DNA of 19,680 bases from Candidatus Bathyarchaeota archaeon. GTDB lineage: Archaea > Thermoproteota > Bathyarchaeia > Bathyarchaeales > WUQV01. This document shows, in pieces, positions 6,775 to 14,267 of this stretch (its first letter is position 1; each line of letters opens with the position of its first letter). The stretch is taken from NCBI GenBank assembly GCA_009889585.1, contig WUQV01000289.1:1-19680 (forward strand). The letters run 5' to 3'. The notes beneath the pieces are model-generated. The model searched no databases, was not told the origin of the DNA, and saw nothing but the letters and a program-made list of their open reading frames with translations. Both the position numbers and the translations under genes were made by a program.

Positions 6775-8700
6775 TTAAACAGCCTTAAGGACTTCGTTTA
6801 AGGCCTCTGGGTTCTCTAAGGCTGAGGTGTCGCCGAGCTCCTTCCCAAGGACGACCGCCTTAACGAGCCTTCGCATTATCTTGCCTGAGCGGGTCCTCGG
6901 CAAGTCGGCTACGAACTTGATGTACTTCGGCTCGAACGGCTTCCCCAACTGCTCCACAACCATCCCCTTAAGCTGTCCCTCTAACTCCTCGCTAACGGCA
7001 TATCCAGGCTTTAGGACGATGAAGCAAGCTATCTCCTCCCCCTTCAGCTCATGAGGCAGGCCGATGCAAGCGGATTCGTAAACCGCTGGGTGCTCATTGA
7101 GTATCGATTCCACTTCAGCTGGGCCGACGCGCTTGCCGGCTACCTTTATCACATCGTCAGCTCTTCCATGTAGGAACCAAAAGCCGTCCTCGTCCACCGA
7201 GGCCCAATCCCCGTGATACCAAACGTTAGGCCATTTGGACCAATACGTCTCCAAGTAACGAGCTGGATCCTTCCAAAATCCCCTCGTCATCGATGGAGCT
7301 GGCTTCTTGCAGACGAGGTAGCCGACTTCGCCTCGAACTGGTTTGCCCTCCTCGTCGAAGACGTCGACGTCCATTCCGAGCCCAGGGCCGTGAAGGGTCG
7401 AGGGCTTTAACGGCACGATCGGGGACGGAAGGAGGAAACATCCGAAGATCTCCGTTCCTCCTGACAAGTTGATCATCGGGCACCTCCAACCGCCGATGCT
7501 CATTATCCATTCCCATGTGTCAGGGTCTATCGGCTCTCCTGTGTTGCCTAACATCCTTAAGCTGCTTAAGTCATGTGCCTTCGCCCATTCATCGCCGTAC
7601 TTCTTCAACATCCTAAATGCTGTCGCAGATCCACCTAAGATCGATACCTTAAAGTCCTCGATTATCCTCCAAAGTCTATTTGGCTGAGGATAGTCTAACG
7701 CTCCTTCGAAAATCAAATGAGTTCCGCCAAGGTGTTGAACGCCGATTATTTGCCAAGGCCCCATCATCCAACCTATGTCGGTTATCCAAAGGAATACGTC
7801 ATCGTCCTTCAAGTCGAGGTTGAAGTATATCTCCTTAGAGCTTTGAAGCAAGGCTCCCGCATGAGATATTACGGCTCCCTTCGGCCTTCCGGTCGTGCCA
7901 GATGTGTAAAGTAACAACGCCGGATCGTCGGCATCCATCGGCTCGTTCTGGCATTTGGCTGGGTTCCACGATATTGCCTCATGCCACCAAACGTCCCGCT
8001 CGAACCATGGAACCTTAATGCCTAGCCTTTTGCAAACGACCTCATTCTCAACGACGCCAGATTTTTCAACGGCCTCGTCCGCCATCTCCTTAAGCTTAAT
8101 CGGCTTCCCCCTTCTGTAGTAGCCGTCAGCTGTGACGAGGACCTTAGCGCCCGCGTCCTTCAACCTAATGGCTACGGCGCTAGGGCCGAAGCCTGAGAAG
8201 ATAGGCGCGGCTATGGCCCCGATCTTTAAAGTTGCGAATAAAGCGAACACTGTTTCCGGCAACATCGGAATGTACATCGCTACGACATCGCCCTTGCGAA
8301 CGTCGAGCTCCTTAAGGGCGTTGGCGAAAGCATCGACCTCGAAGCTTACGTCCTTATACGTGTACTTTCTTACATAGCTATCCTCACCGGACCATATGAA
8401 GGCGACCTTATCCTTTCTCCATGAATCAGCGTGTCTATCTACAGCGTTATACGTAACGTTTAACTTGCCATTAATAAACCATTTAGCCCATTCAATGCCC
8501 TCAGACGTATCTAATACCTTCTCATAAGGCTTAAACCATTCTACTTTCAGTTCCTCTACTGCAATCTTCCAAAACCATTCTACATCCTCAATTGATCTTC
8601 TCACTAGCTCCCTATAATCGCTTATGCCGAGTTTATCCATGAAGGCCTTAACGTTACTTCTATCGACGAGCTCCTTGGGCGGATGCCATAAGCGACTCAA
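6775..8700 (-). CDS. AMP-forming acyl-CoA synthetase, Acs family, acyl substrate probably larger than acetate
   Basis: The 641-aa enzyme of the ANL superfamily activates a carboxylate with ATP and CoA. Seen in order: P-loop YTSGTTGRPKG (265-275), A5-like SGGTEIFG (413-420), hinge HGRADD (511-516) and the catalytic, acetylatable lysine in PRTRSGK (K607). The N-terminal cap (WFKPYEKVLD, NVTYNAVDRH) is of the acetyl-CoA synthetase type. In acetate-specific Acs the A5 region reads WWQTE and Trp414 closes the acetate pocket; here T416-E417 align and position 414 is Gly. In Metallosphaera a Trp-to-Gly change at this position widens substrate use to 4-hydroxybutyrate, and acetoacetyl-CoA synthetases also carry SGGTD-type motifs. 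Acetate is therefore not a safe call. Start is TTG 8700 with no in-frame ATG upstream. Confidence 0.9.
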   Translation of the reverse strand: MSRLWHPPKELVDRSNVKAFMDKLGISDYRELVRRSIEDVEWFWKIAVEELKVEWFKPYEKVLDTSEGIEWAKWFINGKLNVTYNAVDRHADSWRKDKVAFIWSGEDSYVRKYTYKDVSFEVDAFANALKELDVRKGDVVAMYIPMLPETVFALFATLKIGAIAAPIFSGFGPSAVAIRLKDAGAKVLVTADGYYRRGKPIKLKEMADEAVEKSGVVENEVVCKRLGIKVPWFERDVWWHEAISWNPAKCQNEPMDADDPALLLYTSGTTGRPKGAVISHAGALLQSSKEIYFNLDLKDDDVFLWITDIGWMMGPWQIIGVQHLGGTHLIFEGALDYPQPNRLWRIIEDFKVSILGGSATAFRMLKKYGDEWAKAHDLSSLRMLGNTGEPIDPDTWEWIMSIGGWRCPMINLSGGTEIFGCFLLPSPIVPLKPSTLHGPGLGMDVDVFDEEGKPVRGEVGYLVCKKPAPSMTRGFWKDPARYLETYWSKWPNVWYHGDWASVDEDGFWFLHGRADDVIKVAGKRVGPAEVESILNEHPAVYESACIGLPHELKGEEIACFIVLKPGYAVSEELEGQLKGMVVEQLGKPFEPKYIKFVADLPRTRSGKIMRRLVKAVVLGKELGDTSALENPEALNEVLKAV

Positions 8701-8742
8701 TTCAACGCCCCGATAATAGATTGACCTCTTGCTTAATAGGCT

Positions 8743-8883
8743 TTAATCGCTAATCGGCAACTCTTTAAGCCGTGGCATCAGCTCGTCAAGAACTCGCTCC
8801 CTTCTCAAGTCTTGACACGGGACTTTCTGGCTACACCATGTAAGCGCAAGAGATGTGACCTGAGGATGAGCGATCGAAGACAT
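8743..8883 (-). CDS. Possible small ORF, 46 aa, unknown
   Basis: An ATG-started ORF in the gap upstream of the acyl-CoA synthetase encodes 46 residues beginning MSSIAHPQVTSLALTWC and ending in a charged amphipathic stretch (LRRERVLDELMPRLKEL). It has two cysteines (17 and 23). No good TATA box sits 26 bases upstream, and I do not recognise a family. It could be a small protein or the surviving end of a lost gene. The rest of 8701-8967 shows nothing I can name. Confidence 0.25.
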   Translation of the reverse strand: MSSIAHPQVTSLALTWCSQKVPCQDLRRERVLDELMPRLKELPISD

Positions 8884-8934
8884 TGGCGGAACTTAAGGAG
8901 GCGTTAAGGAAGGCTTCGAAAGGCCGTTGGACGA

Positions 8935-8944
8935 GTTTTTAAAC
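8935..8944 (+). promoter_or_regulatory. TATA-like box before the PaREP1 relic
   Basis: GTTTTTAAAC is centred about 29 bases before the ATG at 8968. The promoter of the broken gene thus appears preserved. Confidence 0.45.
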
Positions 8945-8967
8945 GCGCGAGCGCTGACGAAAGCGTG

Positions 8968-9446
8968 ATGAGCTTGCAAATCCCTAAAGCGCTATATGAG
9001 AAAATCGAAAGAATAGCTACAGAATGCCTTTCGACTTTCAGCGAGGTGTTAGTCGACGCTATTGCCGAGGTTCTCGACTAGCGTGAAAGGGCTGAGTCAT
9101 ACTAGAGCGCCTCAGATGGCTATTTGAAGGGAGCTAAGGAGAGGCTGAGGGTAGGGACTTAAGACAGGCGAGCGAGAAATATGGAGGGCTGCGGCTTTAG
9201 CCGTTAAAGCTCTTAGCTATGAGGGGGGGCAAAAGGTTGTTAAGCCATCGCGACATTAAAGAGTACGTAAGCAACCTCGTAAGCGAGACGCGCGATGAAG
9301 ACGTAAGGAGGCTTTTTCATCCTGTAACGTCAACGCACGTTAACTTCTACGAAGGATGGGCTCCTCATAAAGAGGTTGAAGTAGCCTCAAGGGACGTAAG
9401 GTTATTCGTAGATAGAGTAAAGGTTGAGGTAAAGCCTTTTCGCTAG
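8968..9446 (+). pseudogene. PaREP1-family protein, decayed (two stops, three frameshifts)
   Basis: PaREP1 proteins are archaeal, multi-copy, HEPN-like small proteins of unknown role. No single frame is long, but stitched frames give a collinear family member: MSLQIPKALYEKIERIA at the start, then an in-frame TAG (9079-9081), RERAESY, a second TAG (9103-9105), SDGYLKGAKERLRVG, a one-base loss near 9155, DLRQASEKY, a one-base loss near 9183 (restoring a Trp), RAAALAVKALSYEGG, and an extra G in a seven-G run (9223-9229). The intact tail then reads HRDIKEYVSNLV to the hallmark HVNFYEGWAPHKEVE, ending at 9446. The 75-aa tail frame (9219-9446) could be mistaken for a gene. Order and motifs make the assignment reasonably safe; the two stops argue for true decay. 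Confidence 0.7.
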
Positions 9447-9504
9447 GTGGCAATTGAGGCTTAAATTTTACCCACATTATGCTATTCTGTTAACCGCTCG
9501 TACG

Positions 9505-9527
9505 CTTTTATAGAACATCATAAAAAG
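9505..9527. terminator. AT-rich hairpin between convergent ends
   Basis: TTTTAT (9506-9511) and ATAAAA (9520-9525) can pair around an 8-base loop in the gap between the PaREP1 relic and the convergent beta-propeller gene. It is weak and AT-only, so a terminator role is only a suggestion. Confidence 0.15.
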
Positions 9528-9542
9528 AAGGGATTAAGCGCC

Positions 9543-11486
9543 TTAAAGCGACACCTTGTTGCGCTCCCTTAAGCTCTCTAAGTCGTTCATCTTCACGATT
9601 TTCTTCGATATCGTGTAAAGGATGTCTTCGATGTAAAGTATTCGCTCGATAAAGTACTCATGCTCCCATTTGAATCCATAGTCCATGTGCGTGATCCTTC
9701 CTCTTAACACAAGCCCTTCCTCCGGAGAGATGTGGAATACGTAAGCGCCTTGCCAAACGTACCTTCCGAATTCACGCGGATGGACGTTATGGCGTTTGTC
9801 GAGTTCGGCGAGCAACACGGGGATGGCGAGAAGGCTCCTCGGGCGGTCGAATAAGAAGGCCTTATGATCGTAAAGGGCTGGCGAATCCGTGCCTCTATCG
9901 CCTATTATATATTTGGCGATTTCCTTCGGGTCGTTTACGTTAGTGACGTCGAAGAGGGATATCTTGACCCCTTGGAACCAAGCGAAATCCCCTTCTTCAG
10001 CTGGCACCGCCTCCTTTCCGATTCCGACGACGTGATTCTCGTCGTAAGGGTGCAAATAACCTGAGAAACCGGTTATCTTTAACTCGCCGAGAACCATCGG
10101 GTTAAACGGATCCCTCAAGTCGATTACGAAAAACGGGTCGACCTTTTTGAACGTCACGAGGTAGCACCTATCGCCCATGAACCTAGCCGAGTATATGATC
10201 TCGTTAGGGGCGAGGCCTTCTAACTTGCCGATTATGCGCAACCCCATGTCGAGGACGTACAAATTGTTCTCGCTAACGATGCCCCTCGGACCTTTGACTC
10301 GATGCGAAGTAGTCGTAACGCGGAAGTAACCCTCGTGTTCGTCCATAGAGAACTGGTTCAAGACCACGCCTGGAACCTCGCCACTCGCCTCAGCCTTTAT
10401 TCGATCGCCTTTTACGCGAATCCTGTATAGCTTCGTCCATTCGAGCACCTCCAACTTAAGATCGTCTAGCTTCATCAGCCGAGGCCCGTGGGATGGAACG
10501 GCTACGTAGACGTTGTCAAGCGAAACGTAAACGCAATTTGTCGCTCCTAACAAGATCGTCTTGTACTTCGGCTCACGAGCGTCGTCGAATACGTTTAAGG
10601 CTATGATCGTCGTGAACACGTGAGCTACGTTAGGCTCGTTAACGTAGTGTATGTCTGTAGCAGGGGTGCTTCGAACGATGCCGTTATATCGAACCTTCGG
10701 TAAGGAGATCTCCCCTTTGATAATAAAGGCCGGCTTATTCGCTAGGACGTACACGTAGTTCTCGATCATCCTTGAGGCGAAGTAAAATCCATCGACGGAG
10801 ACATCCCTTCTTAAAGCTGGCCTCCCTCGATCGGAGATGTCATATACTTCAATCGAAAGCCATTGCTCTCGACCCGAAGGCGGAAGCCTAACGGTCGTTG
10901 CATCTGAAAGAGGTTTCTCTCGCCTCTCTTCAAAGCGCTCCGCGATTACGATAAGCCGATCGTTATTTACGAATAAGCCTATGACTGCTCCTTTCAACTC
11001 GATCTTAGAGAGAACCCTCGCCTCCTCAGGGGGATAGGCCTTCAATATGATAACGACTTTCTCAAAGGCGACGTAGAGGTATTCTCCATCCGTCTTCACC
11101 ACGTCCGCTTCGTCAACTCCTTCCACTTGAACATTCGTCCTTGAGTAATCTAGTTCTAATGCGACTATCTTTGCTGTCTTTGATACGTCGCCTACCGCAG
11201 CCGCTGGCGCTATCGGCACTGGCAGCCCTATCGGCATCGGTATGGCTCTAGGACCTCCCTCAGCGATCAGGAAGAAGGACCTTTGGCTCATCTCCAAGAA
11301 GCCCTTCAGCTCCTCGTAAGATGAGAACCTCCTCAAGCCATGCCTCGAAAAAGCGTCGACCTCTTGAACGACCGAAGATTCTTGAGCGATGAGTATAACT
11401 GCAACGCTAGATATCGTTATCACGATCATAAGGGGAATCGCGATGGCTATGCCTCTCGCGCTTAACCCTTTTGCCTCCAGTCGCAT
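9543..11486 (-). CDS. Membrane-anchored beta-propeller protein (PF09826/COG4880 type)
   Basis: This 647-aa protein has a short basic N terminus, one hydrophobic segment (about residues 14-34) and a long extracytoplasmic region. The family signature TNVQVEGVDEADVVKTDG occurs near residue 115 and is followed by blade-like repeats (YLYVAFEKVVIIL, YVYVLANKPAFII, NCVYVSLDNVYVAV, YLVTFKKVDPFFVIDL, GYLHPYDENHVVGIG). These proteins are predicted secreted propellers distantly related to WD40, with no known reaction. KGLS and RGIA just before the hydrophobic core also fit a class III (pilin-like) signal motif, so processing by a prepilin-type peptidase is possible but unproven. ATG 11486 is preferred to TTG 11495 because a TTAAAG box lies about 30 bases upstream of it. 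Confidence 0.88.
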   Translation of the reverse strand: MRLEAKGLSARGIAIAIPLMIVITISSVAVILIAQESSVVQEVDAFSRHGLRRFSSYEELKGFLEMSQRSFFLIAEGGPRAIPMPIGLPVPIAPAAAVGDVSKTAKIVALELDYSRTNVQVEGVDEADVVKTDGEYLYVAFEKVVIILKAYPPEEARVLSKIELKGAVIGLFVNNDRLIVIAERFEERREKPLSDATTVRLPPSGREQWLSIEVYDISDRGRPALRRDVSVDGFYFASRMIENYVYVLANKPAFIIKGEISLPKVRYNGIVRSTPATDIHYVNEPNVAHVFTTIIALNVFDDAREPKYKTILLGATNCVYVSLDNVYVAVPSHGPRLMKLDDLKLEVLEWTKLYRIRVKGDRIKAEASGEVPGVVLNQFSMDEHEGYFRVTTTSHRVKGPRGIVSENNLYVLDMGLRIIGKLEGLAPNEIIYSARFMGDRCYLVTFKKVDPFFVIDLRDPFNPMVLGELKITGFSGYLHPYDENHVVGIGKEAVPAEEGDFAWFQGVKISLFDVTNVNDPKEIAKYIIGDRGTDSPALYDHKAFLFDRPRSLLAIPVLLAELDKRHNVHPREFGRYVWQGAYVFHISPEEGLVLRGRITHMDYGFKWEHEYFIERILYIEDILYTISKKIVKMNDLESLRERNKVSL

Positions 11487-11534
11487 CAAAGCCAAGCTAC
11501 CACCGTCTAAGGTGGCTTTAACCTTAATGCTATG

Positions 11535-11578
11535 CTTTAGAACGGATCGAATGAAGTCATGATAAGGCCGTTCTAAAG
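11535..11578. repeat. Inverted repeat CTTTAGAACGG / CCGTTCTAAAG
   Basis: Perfect 11-base arms (11535-11545 and 11568-11578) are separated by 22 bases, in the divergent gap between the beta-propeller gene and the small-protein cluster. A third copy, TCGTTCTAAAG, occurs at 11683-11693. The two-turn arm spacing would suit a dimeric regulator on one DNA face. A regulatory role is inferred from position. Confidence 0.5.
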
Positions 11579-11599
11579 GTTGGAACGAACGCCTTAATG

Positions 11600-11608
11600 A
11601 AATAAATA
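11600..11608 (+). promoter_or_regulatory. TATA-like box for the small-protein cluster
   Basis: AAATAAATA lies 17-25 bases before the ATG at 11625, close to leaderless spacing, and 22 bases after the right arm of the inverted repeat. Confidence 0.4.
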
Positions 11609-11624
11609 ACCTCTACCGCGCAAG

Positions 11625-11738
11625 ATGCCGCGCGAGGGCCTTCTTGAATCAGAGCTCAAGGGTAAAACGGGCATGAAGCCCATCGTTCTAAAGTTTAGAT
11701 TAAAAAGCCGGGCTATCCCCTTAAAAAAGAGAGGATGA
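11625..11738 (+). CDS. Possible 37-aa basic small protein, coupled to the next gene
   Basis: ATG 11625 opens a 37-codon frame (MPREGLLESELKGKTG... ending IPLKKRG) rich in Lys and Arg. Its TGA (11736-11738) overlaps the ATG of the next gene (11735-11737) as ATGA, the usual sign of translational coupling. A TATA-like box precedes it. It could be a small protein, a leader peptide, or chance. No family is recognised. The third CGTTCTAAAG copy lies inside it. Confidence 0.35.
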   Translation: MPREGLLESELKGKTGMKPIVLKFRLKSRAIPLKKRG

Positions 11739-12061
11739 AAGAACTAGCGCCGTACGTCATCGCCGCGATCGTATTAGGCGTGGTCGTAGCTTCAGCGCCA
11801 TTAATCGCGTTCAATCTAAGCGCCCTCGTAGAAAGGGGAATATTCGAGGATCGCCTAGCCCCTCGCGCTCTTACAGACATCCCTCCTCCGCCTCCTGAAC
11901 CCGTCCCTCCTAGGGCTGAGGCTTCCGTTAGGAGGCTGATAGCTGAGGAAGCCGCAACTCAAGTCCTTGATGTATTACGAAGCATCACGTTGCTCATGAC
12001 GATCCCGCTAGCAGTCTCGTTGGCGATCTTTCTGTACGTAAAAGCAAAGGTTCGATGGTAG
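11735..12061 (+). CDS. Small membrane protein, two TM segments joined by a proline-rich linker
   Basis: The 108 residues contain one hydrophobic segment near 6-28 (YVIAAIVLGVVVASAPLIAF), a soluble middle with the proline tract PPPPPEPVPPR near 50-60, a helical stretch (VRRLIAEEAATQVLDVL), and a second hydrophobic segment near 83-103, ending in a basic KAKVRW. That would place both ends on the same side with the proline linker across the membrane. A purine-rich GAGAGG precedes the ATG. No family recognised. It is divergent from the membrane-anchored propeller and may act with it at the cell surface, which is only a positional guess. Confidence 0.6.
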   Translation: MKELAPYVIAAIVLGVVVASAPLIAFNLSALVERGIFEDRLAPRALTDIPPPPPEPVPPRAEASVRRLIAEEAATQVLDVLRSITLLMTIPLAVSLAIFLYVKAKVRW

Positions 12062-12240
12062 TCGTAAGCTTTAAACGTCTTACGAACCATTGCGAGGGCT
12101 TACGCTCCTATTGTGACAGGATGTCAGGAGGACGGACGTTGGAAAAGATGGGAAGATGCCCATTAGCTAAGGCGCTGAAGATACTGGCAGACCTTAGCGG
12201 CGCCTTCAGATCGGCCGCAGCGGTAGATAGGAGCATCTAG
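12055..12240 (+). CDS. Small Cys-containing protein, unknown
   Basis: A 61-aa frame begins at an ATG overlapping the previous gene's stop by seven bases. Notable residues are HC (12-13), a cysteine six residues later (SYCDRM) and GRCPLAKALKILADLSG, so three cysteines and a histidine could bind metal, though no standard zinc-finger spacing is seen. The C-terminal half is predicted helical. ATG at 12121 (MSGGRTLEKMG) is an alternative start. I do not recognise a family. As it leads into the decayed cofC region, it could also be a relic. Confidence 0.4.
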   Translation: MVVVSFKRLTNHCEGLRSYCDRMSGGRTLEKMGRCPLAKALKILADLSGAFRSAAAVDRSI

Positions 12241-12313
12241 ACATAAGCGTATCAGACAGAATGGTAAGGCTTCGTTTACAAGGCTATGCCTTAACGATGA
12301 TGGCTGAGGACGC

Positions 12314-12964
12314 GTGAGGGCCTTTGCGATAGTACCCGTGAAGGGCTTCTTCAGGTTTAAGATAGGTTAGCTAACGTCCTTACCTTCAAGGGCGACGGTC
12401 CTTAACGTTAGCGATACTTGAGGATGTCCTAATCGCCATCAGCTCCTCGGCCATACGTTCGATCGTTATGATAAGCCCTAATCCATCCGTTCGAAAGTCC
12501 ATCAAGGGGTTCGACGTCGAGTTCCTCCTCGAACGTGATGACAGGGGGTTAAGTCGAGCGGTCAAACGATCGACGAAATGGTGCGTTCAAAACGGTTCTG
12601 AGTTCGTCTTAGTGATTCCAGCCGTGCCCCCCTCATGAGGGGAGGGGACGTTAACCGATTGATAGAGTTGGGCTCTGAACCGAGCTCCGTCGTAATCTCA
12701 CAGTCGAAAGATGGTGGGACGAACGCCTTGTTAAGGAACCCACCTGACATAATCTCGCCTAGATTCGGACGTGATAGCTTCAAAAGGCATTCGGAGGCAG
12801 CTTTGATCAAGGAGGCGAGGATCAAGGTTTATCGATCAAAGGGGCTGTCCTTGGACATCGACGAGCCGAAGGACTTGATGGCACCTTTGGATGTGGAAAG
12901 CCAAGCGAGGTTCCATATCCTTCTAAAGGACTTAAGGTTGGACGATAGGTTGAGGGAGGGGTAG
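12314..12964 (+). pseudogene. cofC: 2-phospho-L-lactate guanylyltransferase, frameshifted (F420 synthesis)
   Basis: CofC activates phospholactate (or PEP) with GTP in coenzyme F420 synthesis. GTG 12314 opens RAFAIVPVKGFFRFK, the expected N terminus, then a stop. One added base near 12363 restores RLANVLTFKG, another near 12392 restores RRSLTLAILEDVLIAISS, and this third frame continues through RGLSRAVKRSTKWC and SEFVLVIPA. At the C-run 12627-12632 a third one-base loss separates it from the last frame, which carries DVNRLIELGSEPSSVVI, SKDGGTNALLRNPP, FGRDSFKRH and LSLDIDEPKDL, all typical of CofC. The Asp of the PADxPL substrate/metal motif is not visible at the third break. Identification is good; function as it stands is not expected. 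Confidence 0.75.
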
Positions 12965-12965
12965 T

Positions 12966-13355
12966 TCACAGGGCTAGATAGCCGACCCTTTCCAACGTCC
13001 CCTTTACGGTATTCGGAAAGTATCCAGCGTCCTCTATAGCGGATATCCCTAGGATCATCTCTTTGGAGAATCCTAACGACTTAAGCTTCCCTTCGACCTC
13101 GTCAGGAAACTTGCATACTACTAGCCTTCTGGGACCTATTTCAACGTCCTCGATTATGACGTTTTTCACATCTGCAAAGTAACATTCGACCGCTGTGCCT
13201 AACGTAACGACCTTTGCCTTGCCGAACCCCCTTAGCCCTAACTCCATCGCCAAGGCCTCATCGATTATGATCCCAGCAGCTCTAGTGTTGACTAAGGCTA
13301 CATCTTCGAACTCCTTAACCTCACTATGGATTTTAACTCTAGCTCTTACGTACAT
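12966..13355 (-). CDS. Clan AA aspartic-protease-like (retropepsin fold) protein, catalytic Asp replaced
   Basis: The 129-residue single-domain protein follows the archaeal retropepsin-like pattern: two N-terminal strands, an active-site turn followed by a helix (ALAMELGL), a middle strand set (VVTLGTAVECYFADV, VEIGPRRLVVC), and a C-terminal ILGISAIEDAGYFPN helix. In active members the turn reads DTGA or DSGA; here it is NTRA (N23-A26), lacking both Asp and Gly. It is therefore probably a non-proteolytic relative, perhaps a binding or dimerisation module. Start is ATG 13355; GTTTTTAAGC at 13389-13398 on the same strand is the likely TATA box, giving a short leader. It sits two bases from the cofC relic's end, convergent. 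Confidence 0.65.
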   Translation of the reverse strand: MYVRARVKIHSEVKEFEDVALVNTRAAGIIIDEALAMELGLRGFGKAKVVTLGTAVECYFADVKNVIIEDVEIGPRRLVVCKFPDEVEGKLKSLGFSKEMILGISAIEDAGYFPNTVKGTLERVGYLAL

Positions 13356-13476
13356 CGTGAAGCCTCGCTAGGTACGCGCCTAAGGATGCTTAAAAACTTA
13401 ACGTCGTCTTGCTTACAGAACGCTAAAACGGTGAACTCAAATAGCCGACCTAGCGATAGTTGATAGGACGGCTGCG

Positions 13477-14142
13477 ATGAGGCTCATGATGTCCGGCCGC
13501 CTGGCTCAGGAAAGGGGACGCATTCCACGATATTGGCGAATACGTACGGGATACCTCATATATCCACTGGCGACATGTTTAGGGAACACGTCGATAAGAG
13601 GACGAAGTTAGGAGTAGAAGTTAAGGGGTACTTAAGGGCTGGTACGTTCGTACCAGATGACGTAGTGAATCGCATGGTATTTGAAAGGTTTAATGCTGAA
13701 GATTGTAAGAGGGGCTTCGTTTTAGATGGTTATCCGAGGACGTTAAGGCAGCTTACGGCCTTAGAGGAGGAGGTTAAAAGGAGGGGGCTGGATGATCGAT
13801 GTAGTCATTAACTTAAGGGTGTCGGAAGATGTAATAATCAAAAGGCTTTCAGCTAGAAGGGTTTGCCCTATGTGTAATCCCATTTACCATCTCATCAACA
13901 TGTCTCCAAAGGTAAATGGGATTTGTGATATATGCGGGGCTGCTCTCATTCAAAGGGAAGATGATAAGCCAGACGTTATAAAGAGGAGGCTAAGGGTTTA
14001 TGAAGAGGAGAGTAGTAGCATATTGGAGTATTATAGGGGGAAGGAGCTCGTAGTCGACGTCGACGGAAACGGGGCTGTGGACGAGGTATCGGCGAGGATG
14101 AAGAAGGCGGTAGAGGGGTTGAAGGCTCTTAAACGGCCTTAA
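13477..14142 (+). pseudogene. adk: Adenylate kinase, bacterial-type with zinc LID, two frameshifts
   Basis: Adenylate kinase interconverts ATP+AMP and 2 ADP. ATG 13477 starts MRLMMSG; adding one base near 13496 (a C in GGCCG) restores the P-loop PPGSGKGT and runs on to ILANTYGIPHISTGDMFREH, the AMP-binding ISTGDMFR. The frame continues through FVLDGYPRTLRQ and RRGLD, then breaks again at 13791-13796, where removing one base joins it to IDVVINLRVSEDVIIKRL. The LID carries the zinc-type cysteines (CPMC and CDIC) with IYHLINMSPK between them. QREDDKPDVIKRRL and LEYYRGK complete the enzyme. All domains are recognisable and in order, total about 222 residues. adk is normally essential, so either these are sequencing errors or another adenylate kinase exists in the genome. 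Confidence 0.8.
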
Positions 14143-14231
14143 GGCTTTGCGTGCAATACGCATAGCCGTCAAGCGTACGAGGAAGGCTTATGCGATCGCC
14201 AATTCAATCGAAGGCGTATTTTAGCGAAAAG

Positions 14232-14242
14232 GATTTATTTAA
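14232..14242 (+). promoter_or_regulatory. TATA-like box of the LEA2 gene
   Basis: The sequence ATTTATTTAAT is centred about 30 bases before ATG 14268, giving a leaderless or nearly leaderless transcript. Confidence 0.45.
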
Positions 14243-14267
14243 TCACCGACAGCGGCTTTGAAGGGAC

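Noticed and set aside
9079..9105. Two TAG codons as possible pyrrolysine sites in the PaREP1 gene
   Set aside because: Three frameshifts follow in the same gene, so ordinary decay explains the stops, and no other TAG-interrupted gene is seen.
12280..12320. C/D-box guide RNA suggested by CGATGATGG and CTGAGG
   Set aside because: The C-like and D-like boxes are only a few bases apart, leaving no room for a guide, and the internal C'/D' pair is missing.
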